Made by a program: the position numbers and the translations under genes. Source: Acheta domesticus (taxonomy: Eukaryota > Arthropoda > Insecta > Orthoptera > Gryllidae). From it: a DNA stretch of 64,000 nucleotides. Shown one piece after another: positions 1 to 12,511 of this stretch. The number at the start of each line of letters is the position of its first letter. Position 1 is the first letter of the stretch. The stretch lies in NCBI GenBank assembly GCA_031308135.1, contig JAHLJT010009436.1, positions 140,700,303-140,764,302 on the forward strand. Reading direction: 5' to 3'. The notes below the pieces were generated by a model. That model saw nothing but the letters and a program-made list of their open reading frames with translations, made no database searches and had not been told where the DNA came from.

Positions 1-2310
1 TCGTCCCGTCGTCTTTGAAGGCGTTTCCCCTTTTGCGCCGCTCTCTTTCCATCGCGTCTGTGCTGCTAGATTCTGTTAGTAGGGCACACAGAAAGACTTC
101 AAGTGCTAAAACCGGTAAGACATGACGTCATTCACCTCGCGCATGTGCAGAGGACATCGCCGTGCGAAAGTTTGCTAATTACATGCGAAGAAAATGGGCG
201 TTTATTGACTATTAAAGAAGTTAAAATAATTTGTGCTAAAAGTTTTACATTCTGCTTTGGCAAATAATAATACCTTAATGTATTGTGATATACCAATATA
301 TTACATATTTTGACAATAACATTTGCTGCAAATGGGTTGGGTTAAAATGGTCTGCAAATGGCAATATACAGCCTTAGCAACGCCGGCGTAGTAGTTGGCA
401 AGGTCAATAAACTGCATTCAGGCTTTGAATAGGAGGGGGTGCTGGCTAGATAGAAATATAAGATAATTTGGGATTGGTCTAGAAAGGAATGACTATCGAG
501 GGTGTGGCTTCTTGATTTGGTAAGAAATGAATGGATTGGCTAAGGGAGAATAGACTGTCAACTCCTGAGAATAGACTGTCGAATTTTGTCGTTTTGTTTA
601 AAAAAATGAGAATGAAGGACGGATACCGAGGCGTTGAGGGCGAAAAACGGAGGAGTAAATGACATTCTGATAGAGGTCGTGAAGTGGTACAGATCGCTCG
701 CGAGTATGATATTAGGGAAGTGGGACTTGTAAGTTTGACGTGAGAATCAATGGTTTTCGGACTCTGAAAATTGATGTGCAGCAGTAAATTCGCTTAGGAC
801 TTTGAATTTTTTTTATATTGCGGTTTTGGACTTCAATGTTTTACCACGTAGTTGGGGAGAACTAGGAACTGTGAATATCAAGTAAGAACCGGTAGATATT
901 CTAGGCAGTGAAGACTGGATTCGTCGGCAGCGTCGCAAGATTAGAAGAGAGAAACTGGACTTGGGATTATCTGCATTCAAGTGAGAAGATACTGCGGGGC
1001 GCCGTCGATCAAGATCACGTTAGATAAGTACTGCAGTACAAAGGCTTTCTTTTAAAACGCGGTCATGACCTAAAGGCAGAACAATTGTCAATAGAAGTTA
1101 ATAAATTGTTAATTTTTTTCTTTTGGAAATGAAAAGATGATTTTCATTTGATCAATCACAACTGTTAAGTAGTTAGAGATATATAATTATTTCCTTTCAG
1201 ATTCCTCGCCATACTGTATAGTTGGCAGATCAAATAATCGGCTATCTAGGTGATAGCGATTATCCATTACGTGACCCATTGACCCAGCTAGCCGGACATT
1301 TATCCATTCGTTAAAATTAGCTGTGGAAGCATTGGTTTTAATTATCAATTATCGTAACCTGTTCCTGGCGCCCAAAAGTTTTCTATAAATTTGGAACGGG
1401 TCACGAATATAACAGTCCTAAGGGAAAGGATTCACTTAAAACTGCACGATCTCGTAATAATTTATGACGAGACATAGTTGGTACATTTCAGTATATTCAC
1501 AAGCGATCGAAAAAATGGGTGTGCAAGTGGTCTTGTGAGTCTTAACATGAGCCACCCCTGTTACTAGGGTCTATTGTTTGTAGGCTCAATATTTGTGTAA
1601 CAATTGTTCAGATTGTTTATACTCTGTTGATTCTTACAGTAATATAATAGAATGAGATTACTGGTAGTGAAATAGCTAGAGTATTCAAAAGTTGACTGCA
1701 TGGTTGGTAGAAATTACCTGGGCAGTTCGTGCTAAAAGCGTGGGATAAATGCTAGCAGGGGAGTACCAAATTAACTGAAATTACCAATCAATGCTCCCTA
1801 AGGAATATTGATAACATCTTGGGATTTCATAGATCATGACAATTGTAATAAAGTCTTGTTTGATGGATGCGGTGATGGTAAAATAGATTTATTGTAATAT
1901 CACAAATATTTGTAACAATGGTTATTGTGTTTACATTTTCTTTGCTGAATTATAGACGAAGTATAATTGAACGTTTTGGTGCAGTAACAAGTTAAGCCAC
2001 AGCAGTCCTCCCGCTACACTAAAATATCTCGATTTTGGTCAACGTGTTTCTCATCTTGTAACTCCTCTAAGCTTTTCAAAACTATGAAGACATTTATACT
2101 AAGAGGATAATCCACATTTTCACATCAAAATTGACATAGTGGGTTAGTGGGAGGGTTGGTGTGGCTCAAGATGTCATTGCTTCAAACTCTTCAGTTATAC
2201 TCGAAAGCACAGAAAGACAGCAACGTTGGTGAAGTTAATACTCGACACACAGGAATAAAAGTGGAGATACATCATTAGTTAAAGAAGTAGTTGAGACATC
2301 GAATCCGTTG
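1..2310. other. Non-coding spacer, no recognisable gene
   Basis: Mostly AT-rich sequence with no long open frame, no RNA gene and no clear repeat structure that I can see. It is consistent with intergenic or intronic DNA. Confidence 0.5.
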
Positions 2311-2316
2311 AGTTGG

Positions 2317-2652
2317 CACGGGGAATTTGTGGCGTAATGGTTAGCCCATGCGGCTTCTGCCGCCAGTGACCGAATTCGATTCCCGATCACTTCATGTTGA
2401 ATTTATAGTGGGCAAAACAAGCTTTCGATGGATTTTCTCTGGGTTCTTTTGTTTCTCCTACCCCTCAGACCACCACCTTCATGCTCATGAGGCACTTCAT
2501 AATTTTTGTATCATCGTAATTACATCTCAACACATACGCCATACCAGCGACACCCCACTATAGTGATGTTGACTTTTCTAGGATCGGAACTACGGCCATT
2601 CTGATGTCTTCCTGAAACACACGCCGTATGATAAATAAACAAATAAATGAAG
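2317..2652 (+). mobile_element. tRNA-derived SINE (SINE-C)
   Basis: The head carries a pol III A-box-like TGGCGTAATGG at about 2330 and a B-box-like AATTCGATTCCC at about 2373, spaced as in a tRNA-derived promoter. The body runs about 250 bp and ends in an A-rich tail built on AAATAAAC / AAATAAATG at 2632-2650, the usual form of a SINE 3' end. No target-site duplication was found. The 71-codon open frame inside it is a by-product. The family is not identified; the pol III origin is inferred from the two boxes. Confidence 0.55.
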
Positions 2653-2749
2653 CTAGCCTCGGAGACAATTTGATGAATGTAGCTGTAACTAGAATTGATT
2701 CATGAGTTTTGAAACGATGTTTGTAATTTCATTAGCCTGATGGTTGCTA

Positions 2750-3345
2750 ACGCAAGGATAATTGAACAGGAACGCGGATGGAGGCAACAGAATCGTTGTT
2801 GATTGTTAGGGCAATACAACAATGTCGGAGGATACATGTGGTAGAATTTATGTCAGAAGCAATAGTTGAGCTGCAAGTGATGGCCTCTGAGCTGGAGGCA
2901 TACGTCAGTCACCGAATATGGCTGTATATGTCGCCAACAAACCGAGTTGTGAGAAAAACAACCGACTGCAATCCGGAAGCAATCATGGCAGTAGTTTCGG
3001 AAAAGTTAAGTGATTGTTTTAACGGGTACAACGATTGACAATACAGATTCATCGCATGATCATGATGTTCAGAACAATGTGATGGTTGTAATGGAGCTTG
3101 CTTCGTTGACTGCTATACAAATAGTAATTGTTCTGGAGCGTAGACAGTGTGTTTATGATGGTTCTATGACGTTGACAACGGAGGCTCATCACGTGCCAAA
3201 GAAGTACGGGAGACGACAAATAATGAGCATTGAACTAGCGATGGCGGCGGGAATGGTGCGGATACCAGTGATCATGTCAGGAAATCAGTTTCACAAGAAT
3301 CAGCTTCTCAGAATACTGCCGCCAGAAACGCAAGGTTCATAATTA
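2750..3345. repeat. Degenerate GTT/GAT-rich low-complexity region
   Basis: The stretch is rich in GTTG, GATG and AACA words, is poor in stop codons in several frames, and opens two short overlapping frames. Its start, GGATAATTGAACAGGAACGC at about 2756, recurs with changes near 3488 (AATAATTGAACCGGAACGC). In both places a GGCAATAC motif follows, and then a GAGCTGG motif. I read it as an old, decayed duplicated or minisatellite-like block and not a gene. Confidence 0.35.
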
Positions 3346-3589
3346 CGATAATTTCGGCAAAGTTATATTGACTCTGGTAAAGTTGATTATTTGGTTCGGT
3401 GACTGCTACAATTAGCAAAATCTTCTGACGGTGACATAATGAAGCAAACGTTAGTTGTGATAGCGCTTGTCTCTAGTTTGTTGCCGTAAGAATAATTGAA
3501 CCGGAACGCTCACGTAGATGTTTATGAAGGCAATACGGGAGCGACAGCGGAGACACACCACTTGCTAGAGCTGTAGTTGCGACGGCAAA

Positions 3590-3905
3590 CAGTGGCTGCA
3601 GAGCTGGCGGCGGCGGCGGCGGCGGCGGCGCGCCTGGGGCCGTCTGTGCGTGGCGACGCGACGCGACGCGCTCCAAAGGCAAACACGGATGGCGCGCGCC
3701 CGCCCCGCCCGAGCCGCCCCGTCGCGCGAGGGGCTTTTTCGCTCGTTACGACTGCGGTACTTAACATAAGTTGCCCATAAATTGTGTTTGCCGATACATC
3801 GCGGCGGCGGAGCACCTCGTGAATCACAAAGAGACGCGCGCGCTCGCGGCCGCTCGACGGGCGGCTGCTCGCCTGCTGCTGGAAGCCAACGGCGCGGGCG
3901 GCGTC
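3590..3905. other. CpG island
   Basis: GC-rich and CpG-rich block (GGCGGC runs, GACGCGACGCG, CGCGAG) standing out from AT-rich flanks. It contains no promoter element I could place and no convincing coding frame; the open frames on both strands reflect scarcity of A/T-rich stops. Confidence 0.6.
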
Positions 3906-3916
3906 CTCCCCGACGG

Positions 3917-4215
3917 ACGGCGGACGGTGGACGGCGAACGGTGGACGGCGGACGGTGGACGGCGGACGGTGGACGGCGGACGGTGGACGGCGGACGGTGG
4001 ACGGCGGACGGCGGACGGAGGACGGCGGATGGCGGACGGCGGATGGCGGACGGCGGAGGGTGGACGGCGGACGGCGGACGGTGGACGGCGGACGATGGAC
4101 GGCGGACGATGGACGGCGGACGGTGGACGGCGGACGATGGACGGCGGACGGTGGACGGCGGACGGCGGACGGCGGACGGCGGACGGCGGACGACAGACGG
4201 CGGACGGCGACGGAT
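3917..4215. repeat. GGACGGC / GGACGGT heptamer minisatellite
   Basis: About 40 head-to-tail copies of a 7-bp unit, GGACGG followed by C, T or A, often alternating as a 14-mer (GGACGGCGGACGGT), with point variants such as GGATGGC and GGACGAT. Since 7 is not a multiple of 3 and the unit holds no stop, all three + frames and at least one - frame stay open; this explains the overlapping ORFs of 98 to 240 codons here. Strongly G-rich on the + strand, with short G runs every few bases. Confidence 0.9.
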
Positions 4216-4257
4216 GGCCTCAGCTCGCGAGCGTCACACGGCACCGATTGATTAATT

Positions 4258-4504
4258 CTGTAGTCACGGGGTAAAAGTTCTTAAGTCAATTTTAGGCAAA
4301 ACTGGGTTAAGTACTGAAACTATAAGTTAAGTATCTATATTTTATTTTAGTAAAACGACCGAATTCAAATGTTGCCTCCTTAACGAGAAAAAAAACATTA
4401 AGAAATAGCGTTTAGCATAGGAACAAGCGGTGGCTCGAAAATTTAACCCTTGTTTTCTCCAAACTAAGATTTTTGACTTAAGAACTTTTACTCCGTGACC
4501 ACAG
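4258..4504. mobile_element. MITE family M1, copy 1, TSD AATT
   Basis: A 247-bp element with terminal inverted repeats. The left end begins CTGTAGTCACGGGGTAAAAG and the right end, read on the other strand, begins CTGTGGTCACGGAGTAAAAG; both continue GTTCTTAAGTCA. It is flanked by a 4-bp direct repeat AATT (4254-4257 and 4505-4508). A second copy lies at 35222-35458 in the opposite internal orientation. It has no coding capacity. A 4-bp TSD with CTG...CAG ends does not let me assign a superfamily with confidence. Confidence 0.85.
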
Positions 4505-4779
4505 AATTAGCGATTCCGGACGCGTCAACTGCCAAGTTCATTAGTTCCCTAAATGTATTTTCTCTAATACGCTAGGGTGTCAAAGATTGAAACTGGTCAT
4601 AAATGACCAACCGTCAATTTACATATATTCTTAAATATAAGTTAAAATATTAGTTACATTTTCACTCAATTTGTGTAGTATGTATTTAATTTACAATATC
4701 AAAATAAATTTATTGTGAATATTAAACTAATTCAAAGGGCTTGCTCCTCTTTAGCCTCCTCCGCTGGTTATGGTTATCC

Positions 4780-5012
4780 AAAAGTTGAATGGCTTCTAAG
4801 TTAACATGTTCCGTAAATATAATGAATGTTTTTACCGCGGGAGGTGGATGTGATCTTTCCCCGAATGGCAAGATCCGACGCTGACCTACCGTCCGGTAGC
4901 GGAGTTTTCCCCAGCTGTGTATCGCCCACCAGCAAGGCACAGCCCGAGGCGGGACAAGCTCTAACCTCCTAAAGACATCAGTTGATGCTCTGAGCCACTT
5001 CTCGGCACCGAG
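4780..5012 (-). mobile_element. SINE-A copy 1, internally deleted
   Basis: It matches the complete SINE-A at 20538-21096. The 3' part (GGAGGTGG..TGATCTTTCCCC, then GAGTTTTCCCCAGCTG) is followed directly by the tRNA-like head (ACATCAGTTGATGCTCTGAGCC, seen on the + strand). The central 300 bp or so of the full element is missing. Orientation is minus, like the other SINE-A copies in the window. The frame over it is not a gene. Confidence 0.7.
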
Positions 5013-5021
5013 CAATGGATT

Positions 5022-5415
5022 GGTTTACTGTCAAGAAACTGACGGCGAGCTGAAATGTCATGCACACGAAGAAAGGAGAACATGAGATTAAAGTCCAGGC
5101 TAGTGATATATCGTCGCTGCACAAGGGACACCCATCCAAAATCCCATCATTTTTTTTATTTAAGTGACGAAATACATTTAGAAAATTATCTATTCTTGCC
5201 ATTAAAAATTTCATAAAGATAGTTTACTGACAAGGAACTGGCGGCAAGTTGAAATATCGTACACACGAAGACTGAAGAACATGAGATGGAAGTCCAGAAT
5301 ATACAACGTTGTTGCACAAGTTACACCTCTCAAAAATTGTAATTTTTAATTAAAGTAAAGAAACATATTTTAAAGAATTGTCTGTTTTTACTACTAAAAA
5401 TTTAATGAAGATAAA
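5022..5415. repeat. Diverged tandem duplication, two units of about 195 bp
   Basis: Unit 1 (5022-5220) begins GGTTTACTGTCAAGAAACTG and unit 2 (5221-5415) begins AGTTTACTGACAAGGAACTG. Both continue through CACACGAAG, GAACATGAGAT, AAGTCCAG and a TTTAAT..AGTAAAGAAA-like A/T tract, and close with CTAAAAATTT. The divergence suggests an old duplication. Confidence 0.7.
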
Positions 5416-5479
5416 TGAAAGCATAGAATTCTGCGGCCAGAGTTAATTCACTTCATGTCCAGGTGGAGCCGCTACCCAG

Positions 5480-5595
5480 GAGCAGTTGCCAACGTTTCAG
5501 CCGTCACCCTGCGACCATTCCGTCCTGAAGAAGTTTGCAGCACGGCGGACGAAACGCTTGCCACTATATCTAGGACACCACGTCTTCAGGACAGC
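5480..5595 (+). mobile_element. Penelope-like element fragment with degenerate hammerhead-like motif
   Basis: At 5525-5557 the strand reads CTGAAGA, A, a 6-bp stem GTTTGC / GCGGAC around loop AGCACG, then GAAACGC. This is the core order of a hammerhead ribozyme (CUGANGA, stem II, GAAA). The stem has two G-U pairs, and the expected U after GAAACG is replaced by C, so activity is doubtful. An opposing GAAACGTTGGC lies on the minus strand at about 5486-5498. GTCCTGAAGA at 5522-5531 has an inverted partner at 5584-5593. The link to Penelope-like elements is from known families, not from protein evidence here. Confidence 0.45.
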
Positions 5596-6111
5596 CAAAT
5601 AGCTACATCAAAAGATAGTTCATAAGACAATCGGTATACAGAGTGAAACATTTTGATTTTGGTCGCATAATAAATCGCTTCCTTCAGATTAAAACCATTT
5701 TCCTGCAGAATGACATTTTTTAGAAGTTTCACTGTTGTTGTGTACCAAAAATAAAATAAAACCTTCCCTGTTTCGTGGTGCAGATGCGATGTGCGGTGGT
5801 GAAGTTCCTGCTGAAGATGCGATGTGCAATGATGAACTGGGTAAGATATTTCTCTCATGTGAACAAGACATTTCATTTAGAAATAATTTTTCCAGTGTTA
5901 AAAAAATGTAACAATGCGAGACGAAAAAGTAAATTCATATGGTCATAATGCAGTTTTTGATTCTTCTAGAGGTTATTTACAATAAAATTTACTCGTCAAT
6001 TGTAAAAACGAATTTATTGTTTAGAACAGGATCATGAATCTGCAATATACTACTTTTCTGTTAAACATGATTTATATTTAAGCATAAACGTATATTCACT
6101 TCATTATTGTA

Positions 6112-6151
<40 letters not shown>

Positions 6152-6156
6152 TATTA
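6112..6156. repeat. (ATT)n microsatellite
   Basis: A nearly pure run of ATT triplets, with one interruption close to its 3' end. Confidence 0.95.
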
Positions 6157-7365
6157 GATTAGTCCGTAAAACTCGTCTTTGTGTGCTAGATTTTGTAATG
6201 AAAATTTGTTCAGATTTCTATTATTTAGCACGCAATAAAGTTACAATAAAATAAAAAATAAAGGATATGAGTATATTGCATGTCCTAAGACAGCATCAAC
6301 AGTCACATCAACATATCAACAGTCATGGCAGGTCACGGAATATTTACTTTTACAAATTCTTATTGAACACATAGTGCAACACTTTCTGCTCATGAAACAT
6401 AACGTACACAGTATATCATGAATGGAAAAACAATACAGGTTCAACTACTTCAAACAAATATTTTAAATATGTGTGTAAAAATAGTATAAATATAGATCAT
6501 GAATAGACAAATATAACATGAGGTAGTAATACGATCAGATAGTATAAAACCAAGTTTACGACTGAGTCAAAGCAAACGTCTTCAGAAAAATTGATGAGAT
6601 AATAGTTATTTTTGCATCAAGGGCCTCACAAGGGTTTTAATGACCTCGGGACAAAGGCCCTCGGGCTTTTCGGCGCTCCTTGATCATTAGAACCAGTTAA
6701 CGCCCGTGGTACACACACATTATATTATTTTTTACCAACTTTCAATTATTCACATTCACTTATTTACTAAATAACTAGTTGTTAACTCGACTCAGTTTGC
6801 CATTTCATGTCTCCCTCACATAATTCCATTTCAAAATTCGCTCTCATAATTCATTTCGTGAGAGAACATGTAGCAACATTCAACTTTTTTCCTATTTTCC
6901 TCGTCACCACGATCCTCTTGATCCGTGTAAGTTATGCAGTGAATATCGAACTGCGTATCGAAGGCAATAACAAGCAATAACTTATCAGCAAAAAATAAAA
7001 GGATTTTATTTCATTCATCATAATGACATCAGAGGGTATTGTCAATTGTAGTACACCGTAAAGAAGCTTGTAAGGGATGGGAATCCTCTTCATTTTTTCT
7101 ACATTTCTAGTGTCTTTTTGGCTTCCAGGCTTACGAAGTATCTTTTTAAGTTAATGGAGAACCGTCTATTTTTACTCAAAGTCGTACGCTGCCCACAAAA
7201 CGTTAAATTCAATTACGTTCCAGACCTTTTGTGCCGGCAATGAATCAACCTGTTATTCTTGCACAGTCAAATTAGTGAGGCAATGGTAATTTATATGGTG
7301 AGTATGGTAATGGTTTTCAAGCAACGCGATCTCCTCTCATGAAGCAGTAAGCACCCTGTGTGGGC
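6157..7365. other. AT-rich spacer without identifiable feature
   Basis: No gene, RNA gene or structured repeat was recognised. A short palindromic stretch near 6650-6670 (GGGACAAAGGCCCTCGGGC) is the only local irregularity. Confidence 0.4.
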
Positions 7366-7690
7366 ACGGCCGTCTGTCCCGAGGGAGGCTGTAAAAGAAG
7401 CCCCCGCGCGACCCGCGACGTGTCTGGGCGTCCTCGCGGGCGGGCAGCGCCTGGGGGCGGCGGCGGCGGCGGCGGAGGCGCAGGCGGTCGGCTTTCTCCG
7501 CTCGGGCGCGCGCGGGCGCGTGACGGGCGACGCCGTTTCCGGTGCGCGGCGCGGTCACGCGTGAACGCCCGAGACACCGCGCGCCGACTTCCGATGCCGC
7601 TGCCGGTGCTGCCGTCCGCGCCGCCGCCGTCGCCGCCGCCTCCGCCGCTGACGCTTCTGGAGCAGCTATCAACGCGGCCGCCGCCCTAAG
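7366..7690. other. CpG island
   Basis: GC-rich block with GGCGGC and GCCGCC runs and many CpGs, ending abruptly in AT-rich DNA. Open frames exist on both strands but are low-complexity Arg/Ala/Pro/Gly and mutually overlapping, so none is called. Confidence 0.6.
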
Positions 7691-7739
7691 CGGGCCAAGG
7701 TTTATCGACTCCCCGTTGGGAAATGATTAAACGTTTTGC

Positions 7740-8205
7740 TTTCGGGCGCGCCAATTGGTTTGGTCATGGGTGGTGGTCATATGATCCCACAGGTCTTATT
7801 GTATATCCAGGCAAGTGACGATATTACTTTCCCACTGGAACGTGTGATCCGGCGCCAACCTACACGTCAGCTTGCGGTATTTCCTTCTCCAGGTATCTCC
7901 ATCAATGAGGCGCCGCCCTAGCTGGGTCAGGGCTTCCGACCAATCTCTACAACCATTAACATATGCCATATTTAGTAGTGCAGTGCATGTAAATGTAGTG
8001 CATATGTGTGTAGAGTGAAGAGATAAGACAAAGGAAGGAAGTATCCACGTATGGTCCGTGACCCGTTTTAATTAATGTTCGGGCATTCACTTGATACTGA
8101 TAGGAGAAACCATGGAAAACTATCCATCAGAGCAGCCGGAGGCAAGAATTCCTCCAGACAGCGGCTGAATTCGACCTAGTTGTATAGGGTTGAAAATCAG
8201 AATCT
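7740..8205 (-). mobile_element. SINE-A copy 2, diverged
   Basis: Shares with the complete copy at 20538-21096 the blocks ATCCGGCGCC..CCTAC, CAGGTATCTCC, GTAGTGCA..CATG, GGAGAAACCATGGAAA, CCTCCAGACAGCGGCTGAA and TTCGACCTAG, in the same order and orientation. The tRNA-like head is absent or unrecognisable, so the copy is probably truncated at its 5' end. Confidence 0.7.
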
Positions 8206-8556
8206 GTGGTCAAAACTACAGGCAAAAGGATAGGGGCGCTAGTGTCACACTTTGCGGCTTTTCGTAACGTTTGTAAACTTTGCAAAAATTTGACGTATTC
8301 ACGGGAAATACGAAATAATCCGAAATTGAGTTTTTCTAATGAAACATCAGCACACTATTTTTCATCGCATGTTCTTTTTTGTATCCCGCTAGTCCACGCC
8401 TGACCTGTGCTCCGTCTCAATACTGTTGCCAAAAAGTAAAGCACGCAGCTGTGAGCGTCATCACCAGTTTATATGAGGTCCGTGAAGGTCGACGCCGAAA
8501 ATAATCAATTTCAAATTAAATGAATGATATCGATTGACTATTCTTTGGCCATATCC

Positions 8557-8617
<61 letters not shown>

Positions 8618-8649
8618 CATAGATATATATATATATATATACATATATT
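8557..8649. repeat. (AT)n microsatellite
   Basis: Alternating AT run of about 90 bp with ACAT and AGAT interruptions. The overlapping minus-strand Tyr/Ile-rich frames are translations of this repeat. Confidence 0.95.
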
Positions 8650-9319
8650 GGTTGAAATCGTGAATAAATACAGATAATCGTTTGACCACGTTTGAGAGAT
8701 TTTTCTGACGTAAAAGTGATTTTTTTTCTGATTTTGAAACAATACAGAGTGATAAACAAAAAACTGTTTAACCGTTGAATGCGAGTACTATAATCATCAC
8801 CTCTTAAGACAATTATTATTTACGTCATTATTATCAATACGAGAAAATATGTGCTGTATTGTATGATCACTCGTTAAGTTTTCCCAACTCACTCAATAGT
8901 TTTGGAAAAAATGTGAAACTTGACGTTATCAAACGTCATAAGTGCTAGAGTCCGTCGAAGTAACTTGGTGTGTCGAACACAGCTCTAGAATCCAAACCTC
9001 TGGTCGCAGACTTTATCCTAATAGCATACCCCTTATGGACCCAACAGCCACCGTCACTCTCGTTGCCATTGCCTCTTCTCCCAGTGCTGCGGCCTCTGGA
9101 TGCGGTTTGGTGGGTGACCGCGTGCCCCCTCGGTGCGGCCAACGTTTTTGCCCTCGGGATTCGTGCTGTGGATTCGGTAATGTGATTTTGACATCGCGTG
9201 GGAGACCGGGAAAATGGCCGTGAGAGATGTTCTGAGAAGTTTCAGAAATAATGTGCGTGTTCCGCTTAGCAACAAATGTCACTTCGCTCGAATAAGAATG
9301 TCTCAAATATTGCACAGAA

Positions 9320-11740
9320 TGTTTTATTTACTTACCTTTTTTTGGTCAATACCTACTTACAGTGTTTAGAACAATCTCCCAGCTTCTCAATGACTCATTC
9401 CCAATGGCTCGAACTCTACATTTTCATCTAATTCCCTGTCTTTGTTCATCTGATGAATAGCTCGGTTACTGGCGGCAGAAAGAGATAAATAAGAACTTTC
9501 TCACACAGTATATTTTTAACTTTGGGAATAAGACAATATCTGGTCAAGGCTGTAGGGCGCATCTTAACCGAAATTGCGCAACTTTTCAGTTACGACAGGT
9601 GAGGCACAGATGAATGTTGTTTGTGTGGCCAAGCTTTGAGCAACTAAAGTCCTTTTTTCTTCCCATTTATTTAGTCAATTTTTGAATGAATTCATTGTAA
9701 TACTACACTGGCAAATTTTGTCCACAAGTAGTTCTGCCTTTCATGACAATTACATGATGATCCTACGCAAAAATCATTTGTATCATCTTCAACAGAGCTC
9801 GGCGACATTTTTTCGACGTGGGGAAGATTGAGTTCTCTACTCATTTGTTGATAACGTGAACACCGAATCGAAGCCGAACACCCACAGTTCATTAAGAGCG
9901 ATGGAAGATTGTGGTTTTCCGTTGCGTGTCTGAGTAAAGTTTCGATCTCAATGAACTAATCTGGGATCGTCAACAGTCACAGTAACCGAGAATGATGAAG
10001 GCATCATTTCTAAATGCATAATTTAACAACAAAATAATGTAATGAAACAAAAAAAGCGCTTCGTTCTCCAGCCTTCAACTACAACTGACGTAAAAATCAC
10101 TATCAAAGCGTTCTTGTCTTCACATTGTTGCCAACCTGTGCATCATTTATGAAATGGCCCTTGTAAGCAACGACTGAGTTCCTAAAAAAATATGAAAGTC
10201 GAAGTGCATCATTTTTCCAATACTAAATAGATTCATTATGTGTATACAATTAGTATGTCGAACATTCATTTTATACAAGTATAGTTACATAACAAAAAGC
10301 AGAGACTGTAAATAATCTGCACGACAATTGTAGCTTCATTATTTTCTTGAACCTGCCTCTACTATTCTATTAGTATAATGTTACTAATAATGAAAAACTG
10401 TTATCGTATAATATAAAAATCCGAAAGGCTTTAATAGACTTCAATCAGCGATTTAAAAGGTTTAAATCTGACTAGGAATAATATAAGTTACATCTAAGTT
10501 ACATCTCACAACTGAAGTATGTCATCCGTCTATCACTCAAGAATAGAGTTGACATGTAACAATGTAAACTAACGTATGTCTATGATGAACGGATGTGACC
10601 AATAATAGTACGATATAAAGAAAATAAAAGTACTGACGTTTTATTTTTTAATAAAGTAGTTTTGTTTCCAAGATACATAAATCTTGATGTATGCATAAGT
10701 ACCAAAGTCTCAATATTATTTAGTAATGTATACTTAGCACTTAATTCATTTTCAATAAATAATACTTAGTAAATAAATTGTACATTCGTTAACATACACC
10801 TAAAAATGAAAACATTTTTTTCTTCGTTTTTAAATTATTGTATTAAGGGTTTTCAATAATAAACGTGTAATGGTATTCTAATTCTATTGTCTCATTGATA
10901 TTGCCAAACATTTTTTTCTGTTCAAGTGAATTTCGTTCTCAATCATTACCTCGTCACCTCCACGAGTGACTTCGCATCTTTTTTCAGGCGCTTAATGCTT
11001 TTAGAAAAAAATTGTAATTTTATATTCCTCGTAGAAAATACTCTTCTGGATAAAGCATGGCTTTGTTAAACGAGTATTTTTCTCCTAGATATCCTACAAA
11101 GTCAATAACCTACTTAGAACGAAGGCAACATTTGGCAACGCTGTTGGACGTTCAAATTAGGGAACCTATTAGCAGCGCTGGCAAGGAAGTATTCTCTGGT
11201 GAAGGGACTGTCTCTTCCTGGGAAAGGGAGGATAATCTCCATTGTATGCAGGGGGAGCGTCCTTTCCCAATGGGCATACTTTCCAGGTATGCCAGTTCCT
11301 TTCCATAGTTGTCATCCTCCACCCACTTCTTTCCACGTCTAAACATGCAGATACACTCAAAACAAAGTACGTCAATACCTGTCGGCTTGGAAATTTATGA
11401 TCAGTCTATTCACGAATGACCTTACTGCTCGAAGATTTCACTTTTTGTTGGTTTGCTGAAGTTGCTGCAGTAAGCAGACAAAATTCGTGCTAAACTCAAG
11501 CAAAAATTTCCCAAATTATTTGACGAACTGAATTAGATAACCGGAATCCTGTATTTCTTCAATGCTATTACAATAAATGTAAAAATCAATGCTGTACCAT
11601 AAATAACAAAAATGTCAAATTTCACTAATTCTCGCAGCTTAATATTTGTGGTTCTTCTTGACTTTGGAATTTCATAATTAAAACAATTTCATCTTTACTT
11701 TAGCGAGGAATCATCATATTCAATAAAATTTACGTCTGGT
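9320..11740. other. AT-rich spacer without identifiable gene
   Basis: Long AT-rich stretch. Short open frames near 9692-9892 and 11057-11375 show no recognisable domain and overlap frames on the opposite strand. No TIR, SINE or RNA gene was found. Confidence 0.4.
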
Positions 11741-11744
11741 ATTG

Positions 11745-11800
11745 CCTCGCCAGCAAAGTACCCGGCGTTGCCCGGGCTTTCTTCACATCAAAACCATTGA
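11745..11800. repeat. Short module resembling a dispersed-repeat end
   Basis: CAAAGTACCCGGCGTTGCCC with an embedded CCCGGCGTTGCCCGGG hairpin stands alone in AT-rich sequence. Similar tags occur in dispersed repeats of many invertebrates; this is from general memory and was not checked. Confidence 0.3.
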
Positions 11801-12511
11801 AAATAGCAAAAGATCAATTTTATATAAATCACGGTGTTTAAAATTACTGTTAATGTAAATGGTTCAAATATTAATGAAATATATAATTTTTTTCTATTTT
11901 ATTTCACGGTATATTGCTATTATAATTTGATCTCAGAGATCACCTCACGTCGTATACAGTTTTCACTGTTTTTGGCCAAATAAATTAATAAATAAATAAA
12001 TATTTTTAAACGTATTTTTATACTTTCATGCTAATGCTAATTTTGTGTAATTGTATATCTGTCTTCAATTTGAATTGAGTTGTCCTACATAGAGAAATAT
12101 AATTAAAAAAATTTAGTTAATTACTGATTTATTGAAAAATATACCGACTTCTCTAATACAAAGATTAATATCTAAACAATATACTGTTTATTAGTAAGTA
12201 GGAATTACATTTTATACTTTTGCCCATGTTCAAATTTACATAGCTTTCTTACGAGATTTCTTAATGGCGAACATATTAACAATGTCCTGATATGAAAGTG
12301 TTTTAGTTGTATTTGCCTTAATACAAAATAAAGGACGTGAGCTTGACTTTAATTCAGAAATACTAGTTCCTAGATAGTTCTTAACTCTCCTGTCGCAAAT
12401 CAGAATTGTTTCTTTTTCATTATTTTTGCAAATATGCCAAAAGCCTAAGTATATCCACAAAAACTACAGGTAACACTAGATTGCTTACGTATTGATTAAC
12501 GTACCACTCAG

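Noticed and set aside
3522..4274. Overlapping open frames of up to 240 codons over the GGACGGC array
   Set aside because: A stop-free 7-bp unit keeps several frames open on both strands; the peptides are pure translations of the repeat.
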